Source: an uncultured Spirochaetia bacterium (lineage in GTDB: Bacteria; Spirochaetota; Brachyspiria; Brachyspirales; Brachyspiraceae). From it: DNA of 64,000 nucleotides. The notes under the pieces were generated by a model, which worked only from the letters and a program-made list of their open reading frames with translations, made no database searches and was not told the origin of the DNA. The translations under genes and the position numbers were made by a program. Positions 53,694-62,947 of the stretch are shown piece after piece. How positions within the stretch are numbered: the first letter of the stretch is position 1; every line of letters begins with the position of its first letter. The stretch is from NCBI GenBank assembly GCA_947040495.1, contig CAMRBQ010000001.1:1-64000 (forward strand), read 5' to 3'.

Positions 53694-55376
53694 TTAAATC
53701 TTTTTTTGTTTCATATTTACCATAAAAAATGGTGCAACTGTAATAACTATATATAAAACAGTAATTACCCAACCATTTATACTACTTCCACTAAGTAAGC
53801 CGACCTTAGAAAACAAAGCATATACCCATACAACTGTTGTAAATGAAGCAAAAGCCATAGGATATAAATATTTCCAATTTTTCATGTCTATTGCAGGTGT
53901 AAATGCTTTAACTTTAGGGACTTGTCGTGGTACTATTAACCCCCAAACAAACATTATAGCAGCACAAGCAACTGATAAAATACCTTGTATGTATAAGAAA
54001 TGGATAGGCACTTTTAGTTGGAATGAAAATAACCAATAACAAAACATAAAAAAGAACATAACAAACTTGGCAGATATTGCAGGCGGCTTTTTGGTTGCAA
54101 AGCCCATCATAATAATTGTAACCAAAGGAATATTAAAGAAGCCCATAAAACGTCTCATGAAATCGTAAAGACCCGCTGGAGCATTGGCTATCATAGGAGC
54201 TACCCACATACAAACAATAGCCATTATTATACCAAAATACATCCCTACTTTTATCAATTTTTTATCATCAATATCTTTCTTAAAGAATGGTTTATAAATA
54301 TCTACACAGAAAATTGTTGAAGCCGAATTTAAGATAGAGTTAAATGTTGACAATATAGCACCAAAAAGTACAGCACCAAAAAAACCTGCTAGAGGTTTTG
54401 GTAATAACTGAGTTACAAGATACGGATAAGCCATATCATTTTTTTCAATCACACCATTTCCATACAAAGCAAATGCAAGAATACCAGGGAGTACTAATAT
54501 AAAAGGAACAAGAATTTTTAAAAATCCAGCAAAAAGAACACCCTTTTGTCCTTCTGCCAAAGATTTTGCTCCCAAAGCCCTTTGAATTATCGATTGATTA
54601 GTACACCAATAAAATAAATTAACCAGTAGTATACCAGAAAATAAAGTTCCAAAAGGGACGGTGCCATTAGAAGGACCAATAGCATTCATTTTTTCAGGGT
54701 GTTCAACTATAAGACGATTAAAACCTTGGAGTAAATTACCATCACCATATAAGGACAAAGCTAATACAGGAATAATAGTACCACCGATAATAAGACCAAT
54801 ACCATTATAAGTATCAGAAATCGCGACAGCCTTTAAGCCCCCAAAAACAGCATAAATACTACCGATAATACCAATAAACCAAACAGTAATAACAATAGCT
54901 GTTTTAGTATCTACATTGAGAAGTTCCTTTACATTAAACAAAGGGAAAAGTGCCAAAGCCCCTGAATATAAAACAGAAGGCAGCATAATAACTGTAAAGG
55001 CGATTAGAAATAAAATACTTATTAATATACGTGTCCATTTATCATAACGCTCTTCAATAAACTCTGTAATTGTTGTCATCCTACGTTTTAGATAAGCGGG
55101 AAGAAACAGTAATCCCATCAAAGCCAAAGGTATTGCTGATGTTATTTCCCAAGCGATAACTTGCATACCAGCCCCAAATGCTTGCCCATTAAGACCAACC
55201 AATTGTTCTGCCGACAGATTAGTCAGCAACAATGAACCGGCAATAACTATTCCAGATAAACTACGACCACCAAGGAAATAATCATCATTAGTCTTTATTT
55301 TATCTTTTCGTATAGTCACATAAGTAGCTACTGCAACTAAAATTGTAAAAAATAGAAAAGAAATTATAGTTAGCAT
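53694..55376 (-). CDS. Sodium:solute symporter (SSS family), copy 2
   Basis: This 560-residue paralogue of the downstream gene has YFLGGRSLSGIVIAGSLLLTNLSAEQLVGLNGQAF, YAVFGGLKAVAISDTYNGIG and WCTNQSIIQRALGAKSLAEGQKG. It is the first gene of the symporter-symporter-sulfatase run and is divergent from a GntR/UTRA regulator, with a good promoter at 55414-55442. The gap to copy 1 is 114 bp. The SglT-like motif suggests a sugar or sugar derivative, and a sulfated one is likely given the sulfatase. That is inference. Confidence 0.9.
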   Translation of the reverse strand: MLTIISFLFFTILVAVATYVTIRKDKIKTNDDYFLGGRSLSGIVIAGSLLLTNLSAEQLVGLNGQAFGAGMQVIAWEITSAIPLALMGLLFLPAYLKRRMTTITEFIEERYDKWTRILISILFLIAFTVIMLPSVLYSGALALFPLFNVKELLNVDTKTAIVITVWFIGIIGSIYAVFGGLKAVAISDTYNGIGLIIGGTIIPVLALSLYGDGNLLQGFNRLIVEHPEKMNAIGPSNGTVPFGTLFSGILLVNLFYWCTNQSIIQRALGAKSLAEGQKGVLFAGFLKILVPFILVLPGILAFALYGNGVIEKNDMAYPYLVTQLLPKPLAGFFGAVLFGAILSTFNSILNSASTIFCVDIYKPFFKKDIDDKKLIKVGMYFGIIMAIVCMWVAPMIANAPAGLYDFMRRFMGFFNIPLVTIIMMGFATKKPPAISAKFVMFFFMFCYWLFSFQLKVPIHFLYIQGILSVACAAIMFVWGLIVPRQVPKVKAFTPAIDMKNWKYLYPMAFASFTTVVWVYALFSKVGLLSGSSINGWVITVLYIVITVAPFFMVNMKQKKI

Positions 55377-55413
55377 TTTGCCCCCTTAAAACAAAAAACA
55401 TACTCACATTTTT

Positions 55414-55442
55414 AGTATACCAGACGCATACCAAGAAATCAA
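55414..55442 (-). promoter_or_regulatory. Promoter with an overlapping operator-like repeat for the symporter-sulfatase operon
   Basis: On the minus strand TTGATT (55437-55442) and TATACT (55414-55419) are separated by exactly 17 bp. The spacer contains two GGTAT half-sites in direct orientation 11 bp apart (TTGGTATG and TGGTATAC), the second running into the -10 box. A repressor bound here would block polymerase. The divergent GntR/UTRA gene is the obvious candidate regulator. Confidence 0.6.
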
Positions 55443-55586
55443 TAGAAGATCTAATTTTTTTTAAAAAATTATAAAAAAATATTACAGACAAGACTTATCT
55501 ACTAACTATTAATAGAAATTACATTTTAATACCTATGAAATTTATCTATAATTGACTTTTATTACTAATTAGGTTAAAAACATTTT

Positions 55587-56297
55587 ATGCCAAAACAAAA
55601 AAATATTAAGTATATTGAAATTGCTATTGAAATAAAAAAAACACTCGCCAAAACAAAAGACTATGATTTCCCACTTGAATCCGAGCGTAATCTTGCCAAA
55701 AAATTTGGGGTTAGCAGAGATACCATTCGTAAAGCCTTAGATGTTCTTCATAAGCAAAGTTTGATAAATAAGAAAAGTCGAAGCGGGCATTTCCCATTAC
55801 CTCCTGTCATTAATAGGGATTTATACTCTATTAATACGATTGCCGAAGATATAGAGCCGCTCCATTTAGATTATAACATTGATATTATTCGTATTACAAA
55901 GCAAAAATATTTACCAAAAGAACTTGCAAGTATTTGTAAAGATATTAATTTTCATAAGATAGAAAGGCGTATTATTATTGCAAATATTCCTACAGTATAT
56001 GAAGAACATTATATTCCATCTTCTATATTCCCAAATTTTCCAAAAGAATCTGCCTCTGATATCATTCCTTTTATAGAAAAAAAATTGAAATTGGTAATCA
56101 GAGATTCTCATCAAGATATTTCTATTAAAAAACCAACAGATAAGGTATTGAAGTCTTTAAATATAGATTACCCCATGCTTCTACATATTACCTCTCACAA
56201 TTATCTGTCTGACGGTAGAATTTTCCAGCTAACATCTCAATTTTTTCACCCTAATTATAATTTTAAAATACACTTAGGTCGTAAAAATAATATCTAA
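55587..56297 (+). CDS. GntR-family transcriptional regulator with UTRA effector domain
   Basis: The 236-residue protein has an N-terminal GntR winged helix (FPLESERNLAKKFGVSRDTIRKALDVLHKQSLINKKSRSGHF) and a C-terminal UTRA-type ligand domain (DIIRITKQKYLPKELASICKD, IERRIIIANIPTVYEEHYIPSSIFPNF, SHNYLSDGRIFQLTSQFFHPNYNFKIHL). UTRA regulators of this kind sense small sugars or their phosphates. It is divergent from the two symporters and the sulfatase across a 210-bp gap with an operator-like site. Confidence 0.88.
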   Translation: MPKQKNIKYIEIAIEIKKTLAKTKDYDFPLESERNLAKKFGVSRDTIRKALDVLHKQSLINKKSRSGHFPLPPVINRDLYSINTIAEDIEPLHLDYNIDIIRITKQKYLPKELASICKDINFHKIERRIIIANIPTVYEEHYIPSSIFPNFPKESASDIIPFIEKKLKLVIRDSHQDISIKKPTDKVLKSLNIDYPMLLHITSHNYLSDGRIFQLTSQFFHPNYNFKIHLGRKNNI

Positions 56298-56423
56298 AAA
56301 AATTATATGAATTTTTATAACGTCAAACTTACTACAATGTGAATAGGCTATACTAATTAGAACAAGAAATATTCGACCATAATTTAATATTAAAGTATAT
56401 AATAAAATATTAGAAAAAAAGTT

Positions 56424-56537
56424 ATGGAAAGAAAAGTCAAGAATTACACAGATGAGTTTAAAAAACAAATAGTGGCACTAAACAAAAATGGAATGGCAAG
56501 GGCTTACCTCTACTTAAGTTGGACATATAGAAAATAA
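56424..56537 (+). pseudogene. IS3-type OrfA transposase remnant
   Basis: A 37-codon frame reads MERKVKNYTDEFKKQIVAL then NKNGMARAYLY, which is the N-terminus of an IS3-family OrfA (HTH transposase). It breaks off and is joined to a segment CTACTTAAGTTGGACATA that resembles the ends of the 23-bp repeats in this window. The remainder of the insertion sequence is gone. It lies between the GntR gene and the NUDIX gene. Confidence 0.72.
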
Positions 56538-56540
56538 TTT

Positions 56541-57089
56541 TTATGATTTATCTATATTTTTTTTATCTAAAAATATTTTTATAACTGTTTTCGCAGATAT
56601 AAAGCCTATCTCATCTATATTAATATCAGATGGTTTTATATATTCAATCGATAAAGCATCATCTGAAGCGATTAAATCATTTGTGTTTTCTATATAAGTA
56701 TGAAAAAATATATCTAATGTTATATAAAGTAAATTATTAAAAACATAATCATTAGGGTTTGTAATAAAAAAATCCAACTTGCCACTTTCTAAAAAGTTTA
56801 TTTCCTCTTTGAGCTCTCTTAATATAGCCTCTTCTGCATTTTCATTTAAGTCGACAAAACCGCCGGGCAAATCTAACATGTCTTTCTTTGGTTCAAACTT
56901 ACGCCTCACAAATAATATACCCTTAGGCGTTTCAATAATAGCACCAACAGCCGAAGCTGCATTCATATAGAAAGTTCTAGCACATTGGCTACATTTAAAC
57001 TTTTTTTTGCCATCAAATATAAAGCTATCTTGTTGCCCACAGAATGGACAATATTTAAACTCATCTTTTGGATGATATTCTAATTGCAT
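56541..57089 (-). CDS. NUDIX hydrolase with an N-terminal zinc ribbon
   Basis: This 182-residue protein starts with a zinc ribbon (C14, C17, C33, C36) followed by a NUDIX domain, with the Nudix box between GGFVDLNENAEEAIL and RELKEEINF. The order zinc ribbon then NUDIX is like NADH pyrophosphatase NudC, but the chain is shorter and lacks the N-terminal NudC domain, and the NudC SQPWPFP motif is not seen. It probably hydrolyses a nucleoside diphosphate derivative of unknown type. It lies 33 bp downstream of polA on the same strand. Confidence 0.85.
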   Translation of the reverse strand: MQLEYHPKDEFKYCPFCGQQDSFIFDGKKKFKCSQCARTFYMNAASAVGAIIETPKGILFVRRKFEPKKDMLDLPGGFVDLNENAEEAILRELKEEINFLESGKLDFFITNPNDYVFNNLLYITLDIFFHTYIENTNDLIASDDALSIEYIKPSDINIDEIGFISAKTVIKIFLDKKNIDKS

Positions 57090-57122
57090 AATTATTCCCC
57101 CAAGTTTTTGAAATTAATAAAC

Positions 57123-59849
57123 CTAATGTATTTCACCCCAAGAATAGCCCTTAGCAATATCTACCAATAGTGGGACAGTCAATTTATAGGCATTTTCCAT
57201 GCTATCTTGTACAACTTCCATAGCATGCTCACTTTCATTTTCAGCAACTTCGACAACGAGCTCATCATGGACTTGCATAATAATTGATGCATTCTTAAAA
57301 TCTTTTTTAAATTTATTGTTGAGGTCTATCATCGCAAGCTTTATAAGGTCCGCCGCACTGCCTTGTATCACTGTATTTATAGCCATCCTCTCTGCCTCAT
57401 TTCTAATACTAGCATTTTTATTATTTATTGTACTCGTAAAATCTCGCCTTCTATCAAGCATTGTACGCACCTCAAGTTTCTCTCTAACATCATCAAGCAC
57501 TTTATCAAAATATGGCTTCACATCTGAATACATAGAAAAATAGCCTTTGATAAAACTCTCCGCTTCTTTTCTACTTATATCTAATTCCCTTGAAAGCCCA
57601 AATGCTGTTTTACCATATATGATACTAAAATTTATAACCTTTGCAACTGAACGCATGGTATTTGTTATATGCTCTTCTTTTACAGAATACATTTTCATAG
57701 CCGTTCTTTTATGTATATCCTGATTGTTATTGAACGCCTCTACCAAATTTTTATCCGCTGTAAAATGGGCAAGCAGTCTAAGTTCAATTTGTGAATAGTC
57801 GGCTGCTATAAGTACATTGCCTTTTTCAGGAATAAAAGAACCCCTTATCTTTTTGCCATCATCATCACGTATTGGGATGTTTTGAAAATTTGGCTCAGAA
57901 GAAGATAGACGCCCAGTAGCAGTTACTGTTTGATTGTATGAACTATGCACACGCCCTGTTTTCTCTTCTATTAATGTTGGTAGCACATCGATATATGTAT
58001 TTTTTAATTTTGCATATTTTCTATATGTTAATAGATGCCTTGCTATTTCATGCTTCTTCGATAATTCTGTTAGAACTGCTTCATCTGTAGAATAGCCTGT
58101 TTGTATTTTTTTTATTGTTGGCAAGCCGAGCTTATTAAATAAAATATTTGCTACTTGCTTTGGAGATTGTACATTAAACTCTTCGCCTGCCAAATTATAA
58201 ATATTTTTCATAGCATCACTAAGCTTTTTAGAATACTCTTCTGACATGCCACTTAGTTTACCTTTATCTATAAATACACCTTTATATTCCATTTCAGCAA
58301 GGACTATAAGTAAAGGCAATTCTAATTTATAAAAAATATTTTCAAGGTTATGCTGCTTTAATAATGGATTAAATATTTTATATAATCTAAAAGTCATATC
58401 CGCATCTTCGCAAGCATAGTCAACGACAACATTAATATCTACATCGAGAAGTGTGAGTTTCCCCTTGTCTGTAATATCTTTATACTTTGTCATTTTATAA
58501 GAAAGATATTCGCTAGCCAAATCGTCAAGGCTATATTTATATTTGCCCGAGCTTATTAAGTACGCTGCTATCATCGTATCAAAATATATATTTGAAAATG
58601 ATTGGCCTATAGACTTAAGCATTTGATATTCATATTTGAGATTATGCCCTATAATATTAATATCTTTTGAAGCAAATAATTGAAATACTTTTGCCAAGCA
58701 TTTATCACAATCAATATTAGTTCGCCCAGAAACATCCAAATAAAATGCCTCATTCTCTTTATAAGAAAATGCTATACCTATAATTTTATCTTGAAATACA
58801 TTAAGCCCAGTAGTTTCAAAGTCGACAGCAACTTTTTTTTGACTATTAATTTCACTAATCATATTATCAAGTTCTATTTCATTTTCGATTAGATAGTAGC
58901 TAACATTTGTTATAATATTTGGTTTTTCTTCTGTCTTTACTCTTGCCTCTTTCATCTCTTTTGCTTTATTAGGGCAATCAATATATTCGAGTATTTTTTT
59001 TCTAACCTGATTTAATTCGAGAGTATCTAATATTTTCATAACATTATCGCTATCAACTTTTTTTATAGTATATTTATCATAATCAATATCTATTGGCATA
59101 TCTAATTCTATTGTAGCAAGCTTATAACTCAAATAGGCATTGTCTTTGTCTGCTATAAGTTTCTCTTTTAATTTACCCGATATAGATTCTATATTTTCAT
59201 ATACACCATCGAGGCTGTCATATTCTTCTAATAATTTTAATGCAGTTTTCTCACCAACGCCCTTAACACCAGGGATATTATCAGAGGCATCGCCCATTAA
59301 AGCCAGTAAATCAATAATTCTGTTTGGGGCAACACCACGCTTTTCAAACACACCACTTTCATCATATTCGATAAGGCTATTTTCTCTCGACGAAGATACT
59401 ATATGTGTGCTATCATTTACAAGCTGCATTATATCTTTATCTGGTGAATATATGAGCGTATCTATATTATTTTTTTTATTCGCTTTGGCAATTGTTCCAA
59501 TTATGTCATCGGCTTCATATTCATTATGTGCTATTTTGGTGATACCCATACTATCTAGCAAATTATAAAGCGGCTCTATCTGTGCTCTCAAATCATCGGG
59601 CATGCTCTCTCGATTAGCCTTATACTCGCTATACATTTTTCTTCGGAATGTGTCTTTTGTAGAATCGACAGCCACAACAATATAATCTGACGGATATGTT
59701 TCTATTAATGAAAAGTATGTACGCATAAATCCGTGTATTGCTGAAGTGTTCATACCTTTGGAATTGGTAAGCGGATTTTTTATAAATATAAAATAGTATC
59801 TATAAAGTATCCCAAATGCATCTATAATAAGTAATCTTTTATTTGCCAT
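57123..59849 (-). CDS. polA: DNA polymerase I
   Basis: PolA repairs DNA and processes Okazaki fragments. The 908-residue protein has all three domains. The 5'-3' exonuclease has LLIIDAFGILYRYYF and YEADDIIGTIAK. The 3'-5' exonuclease keeps acidic residues (VAVDFETTGLNV), so proofreading looks intact. The polymerase has SQIELRLLAHF, RSVAKVINFSIIYG and MQVHDELVVEVA. An AAGGAAAAT ribosome site precedes the ATG. The upstream 50-150 bp contains a 102-bp MITE-like repeat, which may sit in its promoter. Confidence 0.97.
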   Translation of the reverse strand: MANKRLLIIDAFGILYRYYFIFIKNPLTNSKGMNTSAIHGFMRTYFSLIETYPSDYIVVAVDSTKDTFRRKMYSEYKANRESMPDDLRAQIEPLYNLLDSMGITKIAHNEYEADDIIGTIAKANKKNNIDTLIYSPDKDIMQLVNDSTHIVSSSRENSLIEYDESGVFEKRGVAPNRIIDLLALMGDASDNIPGVKGVGEKTALKLLEEYDSLDGVYENIESISGKLKEKLIADKDNAYLSYKLATIELDMPIDIDYDKYTIKKVDSDNVMKILDTLELNQVRKKILEYIDCPNKAKEMKEARVKTEEKPNIITNVSYYLIENEIELDNMISEINSQKKVAVDFETTGLNVFQDKIIGIAFSYKENEAFYLDVSGRTNIDCDKCLAKVFQLFASKDINIIGHNLKYEYQMLKSIGQSFSNIYFDTMIAAYLISSGKYKYSLDDLASEYLSYKMTKYKDITDKGKLTLLDVDINVVVDYACEDADMTFRLYKIFNPLLKQHNLENIFYKLELPLLIVLAEMEYKGVFIDKGKLSGMSEEYSKKLSDAMKNIYNLAGEEFNVQSPKQVANILFNKLGLPTIKKIQTGYSTDEAVLTELSKKHEIARHLLTYRKYAKLKNTYIDVLPTLIEEKTGRVHSSYNQTVTATGRLSSSEPNFQNIPIRDDDGKKIRGSFIPEKGNVLIAADYSQIELRLLAHFTADKNLVEAFNNNQDIHKRTAMKMYSVKEEHITNTMRSVAKVINFSIIYGKTAFGLSRELDISRKEAESFIKGYFSMYSDVKPYFDKVLDDVREKLEVRTMLDRRRDFTSTINNKNASIRNEAERMAINTVIQGSAADLIKLAMIDLNNKFKKDFKNASIIMQVHDELVVEVAENESEHAMEVVQDSMENAYKLTVPLLVDIAKGYSWGEIH

Positions 59850-59898
59850 AATATTTTCCTTGTAGATTATTTTATATTTTTTTCATTAATAGTAAAGG

Positions 59899-60000
59899 TA
59901 CTGTGTACACTTAAGTTATACATTGAAAAGATATCTAATACTTAAAATATATACAAGTATTAGACAGCCTATATAACGGGCTACTTAAGCATACGCAGTA
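59899..60000. mobile_element. 102-bp MITE-like element upstream of polA
   Basis: A 23-bp repeat at 59899-59921 and its inverted partner at 59978-60000 bound a short AT-rich interior with no gene. Both belong to the same family as the RadC cassette ends (TACTGYGTAYRCTTAAG core). It ends 2 bp before the terminator of the first beta-barrel gene. Confidence 0.68.
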
Positions 60001-60002
60001 TT

Positions 60003-60031
60003 AAAAAAGCCCCACCGATAAAGGCAGGGCT
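60003..60031 (-). terminator. Terminator after the first beta-barrel gene
   Basis: AGCCCCACC (60008-60016) pairs with GGCAGGGCT (60023-60031) with two wobbles over a 6-nt loop. On the minus strand a T6 run follows. A nearly identical hairpin follows the second beta-barrel gene at 61977-62005. Confidence 0.88.
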
Positions 60032-60093
60032 TATAATTTTTTTGTTCTCTATTCTATTAAAAAATAATTGTTAGCAATAAAATAAATTAGAAA

Positions 60094-60828
60094 TTACTTC
60101 CATTTACTATTGAAAGCATATCTATAAGTTAAAGCTACACTAAAATCATCCTGAAACCAATCAGCTACACTATCTACACCAGCAGAAGTAGCATAAGGTC
60201 TTAACAGATTTAAGTCATAACCCACTCTTACACCTATATAATGTGAAGTAGCAATTCTAAATTCTTGACCAAGAGCAAAAGCAATGTCTAATGTAAATGG
60301 AGCTGCCTTTATCATAATAGCATCATCACCTTTTATTTCTTCTATATTACCAGTATCATAATTATAATCTTTACCTGACTGTGTTTGATAGGCAGAAATA
60401 GGGATGCCAAGTTTGACACCAGCAGAAAGATATGTTACACCCAATCTATACTCAAACTGACCACGTAGCATAACAGGGATATATATCTCGCTTCTTGTAG
60501 TAGCAGAAATAGTATCCATATCACCAAATTTCTGAGTATAATTGAATGTAGAGTATTTAAATCCAACACCTGTTTCTAATGCTAAAAAAGGAATAAATTC
60601 AAACATAACATTAACTTGAGGTACCAAGTTAAAAGTTATTTTCTTCATGACATCAGGATTTTCTTTGACGACCTCATTGATACTCTTAACCATATCTGTA
60701 GCATCTGTACCATGGAATATTGGCATACCAGCTCCAAACGATGCTCCTACCGAAATCTCTACTGCATAGAGGCTTGTATTTATAGCAAGCAAAGCAATCA
60801 TCACACATAACAATTTGTTTAACTTCAT
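60094..60828 (-). CDS. Outer-membrane beta-barrel protein, paralogue 1
   Basis: The start at 60828 (MKLNKLLCVMIALLAINTSLYA) gives a signal peptide of 22 residues and has AGGAG upstream. A longer in-frame start at 60927 would bury it. The mature part alternates polar and hydrophobic residues in short strands and ends SVALTYRYAFNSKWK, with aromatic and basic residues as in outer-membrane barrels. It shares layout and many segments with the genes at 62037 and 62948: VGASFGAGMPIF, EFIPFLALETGVGFKYS, PVMLRGQFEYRLGVTYLSAGVKLGIP and HYIGVRVGYDLNLLRPYATSAG. An eight-stranded pore or surface antigen is likely. Function unknown. Confidence 0.75.
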   Translation of the reverse strand: MKLNKLLCVMIALLAINTSLYAVEISVGASFGAGMPIFHGTDATDMVKSINEVVKENPDVMKKITFNLVPQVNVMFEFIPFLALETGVGFKYSTFNYTQKFGDMDTISATTRSEIYIPVMLRGQFEYRLGVTYLSAGVKLGIPISAYQTQSGKDYNYDTGNIEEIKGDDAIMIKAAPFTLDIAFALGQEFRIATSHYIGVRVGYDLNLLRPYATSAGVDSVADWFQDDFSVALTYRYAFNSKWK

Positions 60829-60934
60829 AGTGTTAAATCTCCTGATAAATAAAATCGGAACATTAAGTTCCATGTAAAAAAAGCAAAAGTCAATCGTATA
60901 ACCATAAAAATTAGAAAAAATTAGCAAAATAAGC

Positions 60935-61828
60935 CTATCTTATAACCATTTCACCACTTGCACTATATATTTCATACCATTCAGAATGTTTGATTTTTAT
61001 ATCCAAAGCATGAACTGCGATACCAAGCCTTTCAATATTACTACTGCCAGAAATAGCAAGAGCAGCAACAGGGTGATGCATTATCCAAGCATATATAATC
61101 GCTTCAGGTTTTTCATTATATCTATCTGCTATCTCTTTTATTTTATCAAAAGCCTTTTTATAACGCTCTTCATCTGAAGTAAATATATTGCCACCCGCAA
61201 GTGGAGACCATATCATAGGATGTATTTTTTTTTCTGTAAGAACATCTATCATGCCACTTTTAAAATGTTCAAAACATACAGGGCTAAGTTCTATTTGATT
61301 TGTTACAAGTATATTTTCTGATGCATTATTTAGGGCATTAAATTTATATGGGTCAAAGTTTGAAACACCAGCCTCAATAATTAATCCTTCTTTTTTTAAA
61401 TCAATCAAAGCCCTGGCCGTTTCATAAAAATCAATACAAGGGTCTTCACGATGTATAAGATATAAATCGATATAATCTGTATTAAGCCTTTTTAAACTCG
61501 CATGGCAGCTTTCTTTTACTCTTTTATATGTTGTGTCATAATAAGTAAAATTTTTTCCATTTATATTTTGTATAGAAATACCTGTCTTTGAAACAATCTC
61601 AACTTTATTTCTAATCGATTTGTCAAAAGAAAAAGCCTCCCCCATCATAGATTCGCAAGCACCACCAGCATAAATTTCAGCGGTATCAAAAGTAGTTACA
61701 TCAAGCTCTATACATTTATTCATAAAAGAAGCTAAATCTTCTTTTGAAAAATTCCAGCTATCTAATCTCCAAAACCCCTGTACAATAGAAGAAAGTAAAA
61801 GTTCTTCACTGAATTTAATTTTTTTCAT
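60935..61828 (-). CDS. Aldo/keto reductase (YdhF-like)
   Basis: This 297-residue AKR has the tetrad in place: DTAEIYAGGACES (Asp and Tyr), IVSKTGIS (Lys) and YLIHREDP (His). MIWSPLAGGN and the cofactor-binding AISGSSNIERLG follow near the C-terminus. Enzymes of this group reduce aldehydes or sugars with NADPH. It is inserted between two beta-barrel genes on the same strand, 108 bp upstream of the first. The substrate is not known. Confidence 0.88.
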   Translation of the reverse strand: MKKIKFSEELLLSSIVQGFWRLDSWNFSKEDLASFMNKCIELDVTTFDTAEIYAGGACESMMGEAFSFDKSIRNKVEIVSKTGISIQNINGKNFTYYDTTYKRVKESCHASLKRLNTDYIDLYLIHREDPCIDFYETARALIDLKKEGLIIEAGVSNFDPYKFNALNNASENILVTNQIELSPVCFEHFKSGMIDVLTEKKIHPMIWSPLAGGNIFTSDEERYKKAFDKIKEIADRYNEKPEAIIYAWIMHHPVAALAISGSSNIERLGIAVHALDIKIKHSEWYEIYSASGEMVIR

Positions 61829-61976
61829 ACAATTTTCCTTATGCTAATTAATATTTTGTAAACAGAGTCTACTTATTAAAACAGCAAATGTCAATATAAA
61901 AATTATGAAAAGGGTTTTAATATATTTAAATATTATTCATACATTGATTCGCTCTACCTATATAGTATATGGGAAA

Positions 61977-62005
61977 CAAAAAGCCCCACCGATAAAGGCA
62001 GGGCT
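61977..62005 (-). terminator. Terminator after the second beta-barrel gene
   Basis: AGCCCCACC (61982-61990) pairs with GGCAGGGCT (61997-62005), with T residues after it on the minus strand. The hairpin is a copy of the one at 60003-60031, which points to duplication of gene plus terminator. Confidence 0.88.
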
Positions 62006-62036
62006 TATAATAAATAATATTAATTATTAATAAAAA

Positions 62037-62750
62037 CTATTTTTTCCACTTACTATTAAAAGCATATCTATAAGTAAGACTTCCACTCATGTTATCTTGA
62101 TAAAAAGAAGGGTCACTATTTCCACCAATGCTTTTTATAGGGGATAATAAATTTAAGTCATAATTAAATCTAGCTCCAAAATAATGAGATTTACCAAGCC
62201 TAACCTCAAAACCCAAAGCAAAACCTAAATCTATAGCAAAATCATTATTTTCAATATAGCCTTGAGGAAGAATAGCTTCGCCACCTTTTCCATAATCTAA
62301 GGCAATATAATCGCTACTTGGTATAAAAAACTTAGGGCCAATAGAGCCATATAAAAGCATAATACCAGCTTCAAATTGACCACGCAACATAAGCGGTATA
62401 GTATAACCTGTTTTATCAAATAATGGATCTTCACTATCAATCAATGGAAATTTATCAGATATATTCATATCATTTAAACGTAAACGAGAAGTCCCATATC
62501 CAAACCCTGTTTCTATTGCAAAAAATGGTGCAAGTTCAACCATAAGGTCGACACCGAATCTATAAGACAAACCATGACCATTTTCAAAACCTATATCATA
62601 TAAACCCGCAACATAAGTAGTATAATCGTCTCCACGAAATATAGGGCTACCAATATCCGCAGAAATACCTACAGAAATTTCAATTGCATAAGCGGCAGTA
62701 TTAATTGTAAGCAAAATAATTATCGCACATAGCAATTTATTAAACTTCAT
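62037..62750 (-). CDS. Outer-membrane beta-barrel protein, paralogue 2
   Basis: The 237-residue protein has a signal peptide (MKFNKLLCAIIILLTINTAAYA) and the barrel pattern shared with its neighbours: ISVGISADIGSPIFRG, ELAPFFAIETGFGYG, IPLMLRGQFEAG, GPKFFIPSSDY, FAIDLGFALGFEVRLGKSHYFGARFNYDLNLLSP and the ending MSGSLTYRYAFNSKWKK. It is the most diverged of the three. It ends with the duplicated terminator and lies 197 bp downstream of paralogue 3. Confidence 0.75.
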   Translation of the reverse strand: MKFNKLLCAIIILLTINTAAYAIEISVGISADIGSPIFRGDDYTTYVAGLYDIGFENGHGLSYRFGVDLMVELAPFFAIETGFGYGTSRLRLNDMNISDKFPLIDSEDPLFDKTGYTIPLMLRGQFEAGIMLLYGSIGPKFFIPSSDYIALDYGKGGEAILPQGYIENNDFAIDLGFALGFEVRLGKSHYFGARFNYDLNLLSPIKSIGGNSDPSFYQDNMSGSLTYRYAFNSKWKK

Positions 62751-62947
62751 AATATTAAATTTCCTTATAAATATAATTTTAAATAAAAATATTAAAAATA
62801 ATCTAAAGTCAATACAAAAAGTATAGAGAATATTTTATATATTTAAATTGTTACTCATATATTGATTCTCTCTACTTAAGCATAAAGAATATTACTTATA
62901 AAAGTTGGTTTAGGAGAAAATAATATTAATTATTATCTTCTCTTCTT

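Noticed and set aside
62913-62943. Hairpin after the third beta-barrel gene as a terminator
   Set aside because: The stem is AT-rich and imperfect, and no T run follows on the minus strand.
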